The notes: generated by a model from the letters alone, not told the origin. DNA of 64,000 bases from Varibaculum cambriense (GCF_022133705.1 NZ_JAKNHJ010000002.1:113801-177800); one strand, 5' to 3'; shown: positions 45,578 through 54,672, numbered from the stretch's first letter. Numbers and translations are program-made.

Positions 45578-48143
45578 GTGGTCTCAGATTTTTTTCTTTC
45601 CGAAACGGCGTTGTCAATTTGGGCAAAAACTAATTTTTGGCATTCGGCTCCTCCCGAGGACGTAAATAAGCAATGGTTGCCACTCGCTGTGCATATGGCA
45701 GATTCGGGAGAAGTTGCTGAGCTGATATGGGATAACTATCTGTCCCCTCGACAGCGGAAGCTGTTGGTAGAACCGTTACCGCGGGTAGAGACGATTGAAC
45801 AGTCTTCGCGAAACGCCTTAAGCTTAGTAAAGCTAATCGTGGGCGCCCATGACATTGGGAAATGCTCCCCTATGTTCCTTACCCAGAACACCGAGCTTTA
45901 TGAGCGGATATTTGAAAACGGCGATGACTCCCTAACTAAATACCAGCGGGCAGATGAACTGCGAGGAAATAGCCCACACTCTTGGATAGGCGAAATAGCG
46001 TTTGAAAGATGGCTAGAATCGCGCTGGAATCCGGATATACAATCCAAGAGAAGTGTCAAACAACTGGGATCGATAATCGGTGCTCACCACGGGCGTCCGG
46101 TGTCTCAGCAGCGACATCGTTATATGGAGAATCCCAATCTTCCTGGGGAGGTTAGCGGCGATGACAGCTGGAGGCGGATCCGCCGGGAGCTACTAGAATG
46201 GTGGATGAACTGGACTGGCAGTCAAGAAATTGTAGATCAGTGCCAAGGGCTGATTTTCCCAACTACCTGGCAAAGCTTGGTGGCAGGGATTACCGTGATG
46301 GCCGACTGGATTGCTTCGAATCAAGAGCTTTTCCCTCTGGTTGACTGGAACGAGCTATATCCGAAAAGGTTGCTATCTCCTGATCACCATCGCGATCGCA
46401 CTAAAGCTGCGTGGGAGAAGCTGCATTTGCCGCCCTCCTGGCAACCGGAAATACTATCTCAAGACCCCGATGAACTGTTGCAAACCCTGTTCGCGTTAGA
46501 CGCTGATGCTCATGCACGCCCCGCGCAGGTGGCAGCGGTAGAAGCCGCTGAAAAAATGACTCTACCCGGCATGATGATAATCGAGGAGGTGATGGGGGCA
46601 GGCAAGACTGAGGCGGCGTTAATGGCGGCCACCATTTTGGCGAAGCGGGCAGGAACTTCTGGGGTGTTGGTGGCTCTACCGACAAAAGCTACTACGGATG
46701 CCATGTTTTCTAGAGTTGTCGAATGGGCGCAGACCTCGGCGAAAAGTGGTTTTAGCCTAAAACTTCAACACGGAAATTCCGGCGATGCGGAAACCGGTAG
46801 TCGTGGGAGGAAATCAAGTCGCAGCGCAAGCCAAAGGGGAAGGGGCGGGTTCGTCCTCGCAAACTCCCATATATCCAGCGCTTTCTTACTCGGATGGGCC
46901 AGGAGTTCAAGTTCGCCCTCTGCCGGTATTAACTACCAAAGAGATCGAAGTGGAGCATTGGGAAGGCGAGGCTGGGCTGGTCGCAGATCTGCAAACGCGA
47001 CTCCAAAATGGGGGATGTGCCCTGGTAGTACGCAATACGGTCGCTAATGCGCAACGTACCTATGAAACCTTGCGGACAGTATTCGGAGAGGACGTTCGTT
47101 TGGTGCATTCGCGTTTTACCCAGCAAGATCGCCAAGATAACGACGAATGGCTGGTGCGTACCTTTGGAAAACCCGGAAAATCTCGCCGCCCCAAGCGGGC
47201 AATCGTGGTGGGTACCCAGGTGGTTGAGCAGAGCCTAGATATTGACTTCGATGTCCTTTACAGTGATCTAGCACCGATTGACCTGGTGTTTCAACGTATG
47301 GGGCGGGTTCATCGTCACCAAAGAGACGCTCGCCCGCATCTGGTTTCCCACCCGCGCTGTATCCTAATGGGGATCCCCACTAAAGGTAGTTCAAAGCCGC
47401 AAGTTGATCGGGGCTCAACCTATGTTTATGACGAGGACGTGCTGCTGCGAACTGCGGCTTATGTTCTTGATAAAGAGGGCAAGGGGGAGGTCTGGCGGAT
47501 TCCTGAGGATATCGGGACGGCGGTAGCTGCTGTGTACGAGGAAACCGGGGTCACCCCCGATTTGTGGAGCGACACCTTAGAACGGACAAAGAAGAAAAAG
47601 GAAGATAAAGCGCTTTCTAAAACCGAGGGCGCAGCTATGGGACTGTTAGCATCGCCGGCTAATAGTGCTACCGCCTCCTTGATTGGCTGGCTTGGCGGCG
47701 ATAATCCGGATGGTGATCCCGATGAAATGGGAATCGTTGGGGTTCGGGATGGCGATTCCGGAGTGGAAGTGCTGCTGGTAGAACAGCGCGGAGAAAACAT
47801 TGGGGCGATTCCTACTGATCGCCACCCAGAATCTCGAGAAATCGATTTACAAGAATTACCGAGCGGCGCACTGCGGGAGCGGCTAATGCGGTCTTTAGTG
47901 TCTATACCGTCCACGCGCCTGCGGGTGAAAGGCCGAGGTCTTGAGGAGGTCATCGATGAATTCGTTCACGAGCTGGAAAAGAAAACTCGTGATCTGGGGG
48001 TCAATTGGGAAAAAGATTTTATGCTGCGAGGCCAAGTAATCTTGCCACTGCAGGGTGGGGAATATCGAACCGGGTTTGGGAAAACTATTTCCTACCGGAG
48101 AGAAGTGGGTCTGCAAATTTTTGATACTGATTCGGATGTATAA
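45578..48143 (+). pseudogene. cas3: Type I-E cas3, frameshifted with internal deletion
   Basis: This is the nuclease-helicase of a type I-E system, now in two frames. The first frame (45578-47047, GTG start) reads as Cas3 up to about 46800: HD nuclease motif VGAHDIGK near residue 91, IIGAHHGRP, Walker A GAGKTEAA near residue 340, and LPTKATTDAM. The second frame (open from 46785 to 48143) resumes with YPALSYSDGPGVQ, CALVVRNTVANAQ, VVGTQVVEQSLDIDFD and RMGRVHRH. Between them the DEVH box and SAT motif are missing in every frame, so roughly 85 residues were deleted as well as the frame changed. It should be inactive. Confidence 0.88.
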
Positions 48144-48184
48144 ACCGGTATTTAGCTGTAGCTTTAATGGTGTGTAATCGGTGT

Positions 48185-48212
48185 GGATGATCCCCGCAAA
48201 GGCGGGGCAGGG
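48185..48212 (-). repeat. Degenerate inverted CRISPR-repeat-like sequence
   Basis: It resembles the reverse complement of the array repeat at about 21 of 28 positions, keeping the CCCCGC/GCGGGG stem. It lies in the 190-bp scar between the cas3 remnant and the cas5 fragment, where cse1, cse2 and cas7 would normally be. It could be coincidental hairpin DNA. Confidence 0.4.
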
Positions 48213-48333
48213 GTGTTGCGTGGTTCCCACACACGGATCATCTCAAGTTTTCTCGAGCTCTGCTTATGTTATCAGCGATGATGGCTAGCTTGAGCGAAGT
48301 GAGCGAGACTATTTTGAAAGAAAATAAAGAAGA

Positions 48334-48543
48334 ATCATCGGTCTGCTAGCGGCAGCGCAAGGACGCCGCCGGGTGGATCCTGTTGAGGATTTAGTAGACC
48401 TGAAAATGGCGGTTCGCATCGATCAACCGGGAACTCGGGAACGGGATTTTCATACCACCCATTCCTTTGATGGCGAGACTTCCTATCCTCTGTCTGACCG
48501 CTATTACCTGGCAGACTGGGGTGTTCGCCGGGACTCGGCATAG
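48334..48543 (+). pseudogene. cas5e: cas5e fragment
   Basis: The frame encodes IIGLLAAAQGRRRVDPVEDL followed by VDLKMAVRIDQPGTRERDF, SFDGETSYPLSDRYYLAD and a short nonsense tail. This matches the early-middle part of Cas5e (CasD), the Cascade subunit that holds the crRNA 5' handle; about the first 30 residues and the C-terminal half are absent. At about 48511-48518 the sequence switches directly into the end of cas1 in another frame, so it marks a deletion that also removed cas6e. No start codon or ribosome site is present. Confidence 0.85.
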
Positions 48544-48863
48544 TGCATACTGGGCATTCGCGCTCCTTTGTGTTTGATATTGCTGATTTGTATAAGGCTG
48601 AATTTGTGATTCCGCTGGCATTCCAGATTGTTTCCGAGGGCGAGCAGGACGTTGCCACCAGAATGCGGATTAAGCTACGTGACCAGGTCTTTCAAAGTAG
48701 ACTGCTGAAACGGTGTGCGCAAGATATTATCTTTTTGCTTACCGGGGAGCGAGATGCTTCGGTAGAAGTTCAGGAGAACCGTAATCGGTTGTGGGATTAC
48801 TATCAAGGAAATGTCGAGGGCGGGTCTAACTATGCAGCTGAGGCGGGGGAGGCTCCGTTTTGA
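48516..48863 (+). pseudogene. cas1: cas1e C-terminal fragment
   Basis: About 115 residues from the C-terminal part of type I-E Cas1: LGCSPGLGIVHTGHSRSFVF then DIADLYKAEFVIPLAFQIV. This region includes the conserved His and the Asp of the integrase active site, but the N-terminal ~200 residues are gone. The upstream boundary is the cas5e junction near 48516. Its stop overlaps the cas2 start (TGATG), as in intact operons, so only the 5' part was lost. A truncated protein could start at GTG 48543, but it would not form the normal Cas1 dimer. Confidence 0.88.
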
Positions 48864-49267
48864 TGGTTTTAATCTTAACGGCCTGCCCTCCGGGGCTGCG
48901 CGGATATCTAACGCGCTGGCTGTTAGAGGCTTCACCGGGAGTATTCGTGGGGAGGCTGTCTGCCCGGGTGAGGGAGAACCTGTGGGATTTAGTGGTTGCG
49001 GAGCGGAAACAGGGTAAGGCGCTGCTGATATATAGCACCAATAATGAGCAAGGTTGTGCTGTGCGCTCGGCTGGGCATAAATGGAATCCAATAGAACTCG
49101 AGGGGATGACATTGCTGCAGCATCCCGAGCGAATCAAAAGTAATAGTTCAGCGGGGGATGGGCGGCGACGGGAACCGGGATGGCAGCAAGGGAAAACTAG
49201 TGATAATGAAGGCTATGGGTGGTCGATAGCTGCCAGGCGCAGAAGAATGCGTAAACGTAAACCCTAA
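48863..49267 (+). CDS. cas2: Type I-E CRISPR-associated endoribonuclease Cas2
   Basis: A 134-residue Cas2e, the only intact cas gene seen. The N terminus VLILTACPPGLRGYLTRWLL is the type I-E signature, followed by GVFVGRLSARVRENLW and a basic C-terminal tail (IAARRRRMRKRKP). Cas2 is the structural partner of Cas1 in spacer integration and would be useless without full Cas1. The ATG at 48863 overlaps the cas1 stop. It is 71 bp ahead of the first array repeat, the normal place for an I-E adaptation gene. Confidence 0.93.
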   Translation: MVLILTACPPGLRGYLTRWLLEASPGVFVGRLSARVRENLWDLVVAERKQGKALLIYSTNNEQGCAVRSAGHKWNPIELEGMTLLQHPERIKSNSSAGDGRRREPGWQQGKTSDNEGYGWSIAARRRRMRKRKP

Positions 49268-49338
49268 AAATTGAGGTAGCTACCTATAGGATGGCGTTAG
49301 AAAGGAATATTTTGGATCGATATTCCAGCTCAACGAGT
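49268..49338 (+). promoter_or_regulatory. CRISPR leader
   Basis: A 71-bp stretch between cas2 and the first repeat. It contains a GGTAGCTACC palindrome near 49275 and an inverted repeat GGAATAT (49304) / ATATTCC (49320). Repeat orientation (3' tail GATGATCC next to the spacer, like the E. coli crRNA 5' handle) places the leader here, so the array reads on the + strand. Confidence 0.65.
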
Positions 49339-51929
49339 AAATGCCCCGCACCTGCGGGGATGATCCTACGAAAAGAGACCCAAAATGACTGACTACGAAA
49401 AATGCCCCGCACCTGCGGGGATGATCCCTCGATTAAAGTCACCTCCAACGCTCTAAAGAGAAATGCCCCGCACCTGCGGGGATGATCCCCAATGCTCACA
49501 TGACGAAATCCTGGGCAGATGAAATGCCCCGCACCTGCGGGGATGATCCGCCGGGTAGTTTCCGCCGCGCGGTATGGGAAGTAAATGCCCCGCACCTGCG
49601 GGGATGATCCCTATTCCAACGTGACCGCATACAGCCGGCAGCTAAATGCCCCGCACCTGCGGGGATGATCCGAACACTAGTAGGCGCGCCCGCCGTTAAC
49701 CTCAAAATGCCCCGCACCTGCGGGGATGATCCCCAAACTTCGATAGGTATCGAACACGCTAACAAAAATGCCCCGCACCTGCGGGGATGATCCGGTGCGG
49801 ATAAAGTCCAAGAACTAGCATCTATAAAATGCCCCGCACCTGCGGGGATGATCCTGAGCAGCTCGCGAAAAAGCAGCAGCCCCAAGAAAATGCCCCGCAC
49901 CTGCGGGGATGATCCCCAGGCGACCGGCTATATGCGCGCGGTGTGGACAAATGCCCCGCACCTGCGGGGATGATCCGAACCCCCGGTTGAGGATCAGCCC
50001 CCACTTGATAAATGCCCCGCACCTGCGGGGATGATCCCGAGCCGGAAAGGTAACTAATGCAGCCTGAACTAAATGCCCCGCACCTGCGGGGATGATCCCG
50101 TTCTGGTGATCTGGCGGGCTCTATTCGGGTGAAATGCCCCGCACCTGCGGGGATGATCCGTTTCTAGTTTCTGAGGGGCGCCCGGCAACTACAAATGCCC
50201 CGCACCTGCGGGGATGATCCCCGTAATACTCAGCTGAACACCCCTTTCCGTCCAAATGCCCCGCACCTGCGGGGATGATCCGGCTCTCGCTGGGGCAGTT
50301 ACAGCTGATAGGAAAAATGCCCCGCATCTGCGGGGATGATCCAACCACGGCAGATGTAGCCCAAATTACCGGCAAAAATGCCCCGCATCTGCGGGGATGA
50401 TCCTGACACGCGCGCCGGGCTAGGCCAAATCTTAGGAAATGCCCCGCATCTGCGGGGATGATCCCCGCATCCCGCCAAAACCAAAACGGTCAATGGGAAA
50501 TGCCCCGCATCTGCGGGGATGATCCCCAGTTTGCTCCGGTGGGGGTGTAGGAATGGCGAAATGCCCCGCATCTGCGGGGATGATCCCCGGAAAAAGTTTA
50601 AGGGGCACCTGGGAACCTTAAATGCCCCGCATCTGCGGGGATGATCCGATTCGACACTACCCACCAGGGCGCTTGCCGAAAAATGCCCCGCATCTGCGGG
50701 GATGATCCCTCTTGGCGAGATAATGCCTCATGTTATAGCGCAAATGCCCCGCATCTGCGGGGATGATCCCTGCGACGGTTACCGGAGTTTCTACCCTGGT
50801 TTAAATGCCCCGCATCTGCGGGGATGATCCGTTGCGAGATTTGCTAGTGGCTGGAGGTATGTCAAATGCCCCGCATCTGCGGGGATGATCCCCCTGGCTA
50901 GGGAAGTCACCAGCCGGAAAAACCAAATGCCCCGCATCTGCGGGGATGATCCCTGAGGGAGCTATCGTGATCCATGCAGTAGAAGCAAATGCCCCGCATC
51001 TGCGGGGATGATCCTGGGGCCGGCTGCTCTTGGGGTGTGGCTCATGGAAATGCCCCGCATCTGCGGGGATGATCCCCCCACCATCCGTAACTCACTAGGA
51101 TATATGGGAAATGCCCCGCATCTGCGGGGATGATCCCCTCGACTAGAGAGCCACCAGCAAGAAAACCAAAAATGCCCCGCATCTGCGGGGATGATCCGGG
51201 CTTAGGCAAGAACTCTTTTAAGGCGCTCGAAAATGCCCCGCATCTGCGGGGATGATCCCAGGGCGATGCCGGGCGTCTCGAAATCGACTGAAAATGCCCC
51301 GCATCTGCGGGGATGATCCCAAATCCGCAACCTTTAGAACCGTTATTACCAGAAATGCCCCGCATCTGCGGGGATGATCCAATGGTTAGTCGCGAATACA
51401 TGGACACCATGCGAAATGCCCCGCATCTGCGGGGATGATCCCCCACTGCTCCGCAGGGTCAGTGGTTCCACGGCAAATGCCCCGCATCTGCGGGGATGAT
51501 CCGGCAAGGCTATTGTGCAGGGGATAAAGGAACCGAAATGCCCCGCACCTGCGGGGATGATCCCCGTAATACTCAGCTGAACACCCCTTTCCGTCCAAAT
51601 GCCCCGCACCTGCGGGGATGATCCGGCTCTCGCTGGGGCAGTTACAGCTGATAGGAAAAATGCCCCGCATCTGCGGGGATGATCCTCTTTGCTATTCAGC
51701 TCCTGTAGAACATCCTGGAAATGCCCCGCACCTGCGGGGATGATCCGCTAGTTAGTAGGGACATTGATTCACCAGGATGAAATGCCCCGCACCTGCGGGG
51801 ATGATCCTCTTAGCTAGATTTTCCAGCCAAGAAGCTTATTAAATGCCCCGCACCTGCGGGGATGATCCCGGTGGCTAGTTCGTTGTAGCTGTTGGCTGAT
51901 AAAATGCCCCGCACCTGCGGGGATGGTCC
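49339..51929 (+). CRISPR. Type I-E CRISPR array, 43 repeats / 42 spacers
   Basis: Repeats are 28 nt, with a CCCCGC/GCGGGG stem, AAATG before it and GATGATCC after it. Repeat period is 61 nt (33-nt spacers), with one 62-nt unit. Repeats 1-16, 37, 38 and 40-43 have CACCTG across the loop; repeats 17-36 and 39 have CATCTG. The last repeat ends GATGGTCC, marking the distal end. Spacers 15 and 16 (50221 and 50282) are repeated exactly as spacers 37 and 38 (51564 and 51625), including the flanking repeat variants. Apparent protein frames on the minus strand here are artefacts of repetition. Confidence 0.98.
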
Positions 51930-51998
51930 TTTATCTGAACTTATGTGTGCTATGGTAAACGGGACTATGACGCCTGCCGGCTGTTTTTAGGATTAATG

Positions 51999-52220
51999 AT
52001 GACCTACGATGAGCTTTATGTAACTTCGCGTGCTTTCTTCGAAGCTCATGCTACCCCTGAACAAATAGCCTTTTTAGATAGCCACGAAAAGTGTGATGGG
52101 GCTGGTTTCGTTGATTCCATCCTGTTCTTTATTGATCTGTTCCTTGGTGATATGCCGGGCGTGCCCGAAAAATTAGCCAATTGGCAAGCATCGCTAGATG
52201 CTCTTCCAGAATACGATTAA
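51999..52220 (+). CDS. Small acidic protein A, next to the array end
   Basis: A 73-residue, strongly acidic protein (about 14 Asp/Glu against 3 Lys/Arg) of no family I recognise. It begins MTYDELYVTSRAFFEAHATP and carries a hydrophobic SILFFIDLFLG segment in the middle. AGGA lies 6 nt before ATG 51999; an earlier GTG at 51945 has no ribosome site. It starts 69 bp after the last array repeat. It is related to the next gene (TY..LY...R...E..A.P pattern) and to a broken copy at 52919 that has the same spacing from a repeat. It could be an immunity, antitoxin or anti-CRISPR-like protein; nothing visible decides. Confidence 0.65.
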   Translation: MTYDELYVTSRAFFEAHATPEQIAFLDSHEKCDGAGFVDSILFFIDLFLGDMPGVPEKLANWQASLDALPEYD

Positions 52221-52337
52221 TCGAAATCGCCCCGGATAAAGATTTACTCATAGCGCCGGGAAGGTTTCTCTTTAGATAGAGCCACATCTTTACCGGGAAG
52301 CGATACGTCTAAGTATTGCTAAAGATAGGATTATTTC

Positions 52338-52601
52338 GTGCTAACCTACTTTGATTTATATAAACGGGTTCGGCGTCACCTCGAAAAAACAGCTAATCCC
52401 GCAGTGCAACAATTGATAGCAGATTACGAATACGGCGAGGGTGAAGACCTGGATTTTATTGTTTCGCTCGCTTTTGAGGAACAGGGCGAGCTACCGGAAA
52501 TCCTCTGTAAACAGCTAATAGCCTTACAAGATGATTATGCTAAGACCGGTGATTATCCCTTGCCTTTGTCGAAAGTAACCCGACAATATTTAAGGCAATA
52601 A
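52338..52601 (+). CDS. Small protein B, paralogue of protein A
   Basis: An 87-residue protein starting at GTG with AGGA upstream. It aligns with protein A: LTYFDLYKRVRRHLEKTANP against MTYDELYVTSRAFFEAHATP, then a GEDLDFIVSLAFEEQGELPE stretch against GAGFVDSILFFIDLFLGDMP. The C terminus is longer and ends in a basic helix (LSKVTRQYLRQ). It has no signal peptide or membrane helix. It is 117 bp after gene A and 97 bp before the mini-array. Function unknown; a paralogue pair lying between two pieces of CRISPR array is the main clue. Confidence 0.65.
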   Translation: MLTYFDLYKRVRRHLEKTANPAVQQLIADYEYGEGEDLDFIVSLAFEEQGELPEILCKQLIALQDDYAKTGDYPLPLSKVTRQYLRQ

Positions 52602-52698
52602 TCTCGCGGATTATCTAATTGGAGACTGTAGCCTTTAAGGCTTCCATCCCTGTGGGGGAGGAAGTGTTTGCATAGAGAAATGCCTAAATAATCCTGTC

Positions 52699-52848
52699 TA
52701 AGCGCCCGCACCTGCGGGGATGATCCCTCCTTGACTGGCAGGCAGATTGGTTTGCCCTGAAATGCCCCGTACCTGCGGGGATGATCCCGCCCCGGATCGG
52801 TATAGCCACAGGTGAGCCGTAAATGCCCCGCACCTGCGGGGATCGTGC
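52699..52848 (+). CRISPR. CRISPR mini-array, 3 repeats / 2 spacers
   Basis: Repeats at 52699, 52760 and 52821 keep the array repeat core and period (33-nt spacers). The first is degenerate at its 5' edge (TAAGCGCC), the second has GTACCTG in place of GCACCTG, and the third ends GATCGTGC instead of GATGATCC. It lies 770 bp beyond the main array, separated by genes A and B. Degeneration suggests it is old and inactive. Confidence 0.9.
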
Positions 52849-52918
52849 CTGGGTGGCACTATGTTTGTCATGGCGAACATGGATATAACGGTTAGTGACT
52901 ATTCCATGGATGAAAACG

Positions 52919-53015
52919 ATGACATACGATGAGCTTTATGCTTCTTCGCGCGCATTCTTTTAAGCTCATACCCCCCCGAACAGATAGCGATTCTAGATAG
53001 TCACGAAAAATGCTC
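52919..53015 (+). pseudogene. Broken copy of small acidic protein A
   Basis: The start reads MTYDELYASSRAFF and then a stop, where gene A has Phe-Glu: TTCGAA has become TTTTAA. Nucleotide similarity to gene A continues with base changes and a frame slip through CAGATAGCGATTCTAGATAG and CACGAAAAATGCTCTG to about 53015. It begins 70 bp after the last mini-array repeat, nearly the same distance as gene A from the main array, and the 70-bp upstream segments are alignable. It abuts the stop of the ATPase gene. Confidence 0.75.
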
Positions 53016-53039
53016 TGACCAGGTCTCGCAAACCTGCAG

Positions 53040-54455
53040 CTATTTTTCTAGGAAACTGTGTAGCCTCACGTCCTCGCGTCCTTGCGCGTGGCGGGCTAAT
53101 TCGGGGGTAAATCCTGACTTTGCGTAGACAGCGTAGCGGGGTGTCTTGTGGTGTTTGACTAATTTACTGCGGTTTTCTAGGGTTTTCAGGACATCAGTGC
53201 CGACGGGTTGACTGGACCACTTAGCTTCGATAAATAGAGTAGATTTATTCCCTCCGGCGACTAGATCGATTTCTTCGGATTGATGCGTTTTCGGGTCGCT
53301 ACCCCACCAGCGGGCACGATTTTGGTACAGCTCGACTAGCTTTCCAGCGGCATTGTCGCGGTCGAAAAGATCCGCGACAATCTGCTCGAAGCCCAGCCCC
53401 ATGAAACTGTTGAGTCCGGGAATAACGTTCGCTTCCAGAGCTGCTAAACCCGCACCCAGCTCGATAGTCGACAGGTTGGGCTGCACGAATTGGTACCAAA
53501 AACGGAAACAGCCGTCTTGAATCCGATAAATGGTTTTTCGCCCGCCCATTTTCATTGTCGCATTCCAGGGAATTTGTTTATCCACGATACCCAGATCCAT
53601 TAAGGCGCCAAGGTAGTTCGTGAGAACCCCGGTAGGAATCCCGGTTTTGGTAGCGATTTGATTGTGTTTTGAGGCTCCGTCAGAAATCGCTCGCAAAATA
53701 GAGCTATAGCGTTTTGGCTCTCGCAGTTCTTGTTTTAGTAGGTTTCCTGGTTCTTCCACCAGGCGGCCACTGGGATCAAAGAATAGTTTCGCCAGGTTCT
53801 CGGAAACGCTGGTACTGGTGTCAATAAAGTCGAGGTATTCCGCCACGCCACCGGTAGCAGCGTAAAGAACTGCGGCATCCAAACGGGGGAGAGGGGAGAG
53901 AAAATCCTCGGTATCCAAAAAATCAAAAGGTTTCAATCGAATCTGACCGGTACGCCGCCCATACAGAGGACTTTTCGCGGAGAGGACTTGCCGCTCCATG
54001 AAACTCATCGACGACCCGCACAAAATCAGATGCAGTCCGGTTCCTGCCCATTGAGAATCGCAAAACTTCTGCAGTAACGAAGAAATCGGCGGCCAACCCG
54101 CCGCCAAGTACGGAAACTCATCGATTACTAGTACAAACGGCGTCCGGCGAGCCACATCTGTCATGTCTGCAAACAGATCCTCAAAGGAGCCATAATGTGC
54201 CCGCGAGACCGTTAAACCTGGCTCGTTCAAGGCTTGGAACTGGGAAAATGTACGGGAAAAACTGTTCAAGTTTGTCTTCTTATCGGCCTCCAACGCCATA
54301 AAATATACAGCGGGCTTGTCAGCAATATATTCCCTAATCAGACGAGTTTTTCCGACCCGGCGGCGCCCATAGACAACGGTGAACTCGAAACGATCACTGC
54401 CCCACGCTCTCTCCAGCGCTTCTAGCTCGCGTTCGCGCCCGATAAAACGCTCCAT
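53040..54455 (-). CDS. ATP-binding protein, ATPase_2 / DUF234 type
   Basis: A protein of about 471 residues. The N-terminal ATPase has Walker A GRRRVGKTRLIREY near residues 30-43 and Walker B FVLVIDEFPYLAAG, with LHLILCGSSMSFM as sensor region. A winged-helix segment (KHNQIATKTGIPTGVLTNYL) follows, then a DUF234-type C-terminal domain with a nuclease-like core: EEIDLVAGG and LFIEAKW. Members are common in bacteria and archaea, often near mobile or defence genes, and their function is poorly known. ATG 54455 is preferred over GTG 54458 by spacing from GGGGG. It has the same broad plan as the N-terminal half of the TIR fusion. Confidence 0.87.
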   Translation of the reverse strand: MERFIGRERELEALERAWGSDRFEFTVVYGRRRVGKTRLIREYIADKPAVYFMALEADKKTNLNSFSRTFSQFQALNEPGLTVSRAHYGSFEDLFADMTDVARRTPFVLVIDEFPYLAAGWPPISSLLQKFCDSQWAGTGLHLILCGSSMSFMERQVLSAKSPLYGRRTGQIRLKPFDFLDTEDFLSPLPRLDAAVLYAATGGVAEYLDFIDTSTSVSENLAKLFFDPSGRLVEEPGNLLKQELREPKRYSSILRAISDGASKHNQIATKTGIPTGVLTNYLGALMDLGIVDKQIPWNATMKMGGRKTIYRIQDGCFRFWYQFVQPNLSTIELGAGLAALEANVIPGLNSFMGLGFEQIVADLFDRDNAAGKLVELYQNRARWWGSDPKTHQSEEIDLVAGGNKSTLFIEAKWSSQPVGTDVLKTLENRSKLVKHHKTPRYAVYAKSGFTPELARHAQGREDVRLHSFLEK

Positions 54456-54615
54456 CACTCACCCCCGATTCCAGAAATGCAGCTCATTCCCAGGATAGCC
54501 ACCGTGTCAGAGATTAGCAATATCGTAAACATGTATATCGAGATATTGTTAGCAAGGTGATTTTTGCTTCAGGGTCAGGGAAAACAGCATTTAGGTATCA
54601 AATACAGCATCCAAT

Positions 54616-54654
54616 GCATAATAAAAACTACATTGAGAGTGCTTTTTATTATGC
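54616..54654. promoter_or_regulatory. Hairpin element, copy 2
   Basis: A 12-bp perfect outer stem, GCATAATAAAAA at 54616-54627 with TTTTTATTATGC at 54643-54654, encloses CTAC, ATTGAGA and GTGC. It shares AAAAACTACATTGAGAGT (54623-54640) with the element at 45375. It lies 161 bp before the DUF234 ATPase start and 18 bp after the mnhG stop, so it could also act as terminator for the Mrp operon. Confidence 0.6.
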
Positions 54655-54672
54655 TTACGGGTGTAGATGAAT

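Noticed and set aside
48543-48863. A separate small gene starting at GTG 48543
   Set aside because: It is the C-terminal piece of cas1, whose homologous frame extends upstream to the cas5e junction without a start.
49284-51670. Several minus-strand open frames with repeating peptides such as IIPAGAGHF and DHPRRCGAF
   Set aside because: They are translations of the CRISPR repeats; their 61-nt periodicity and lack of starts show they are not genes.
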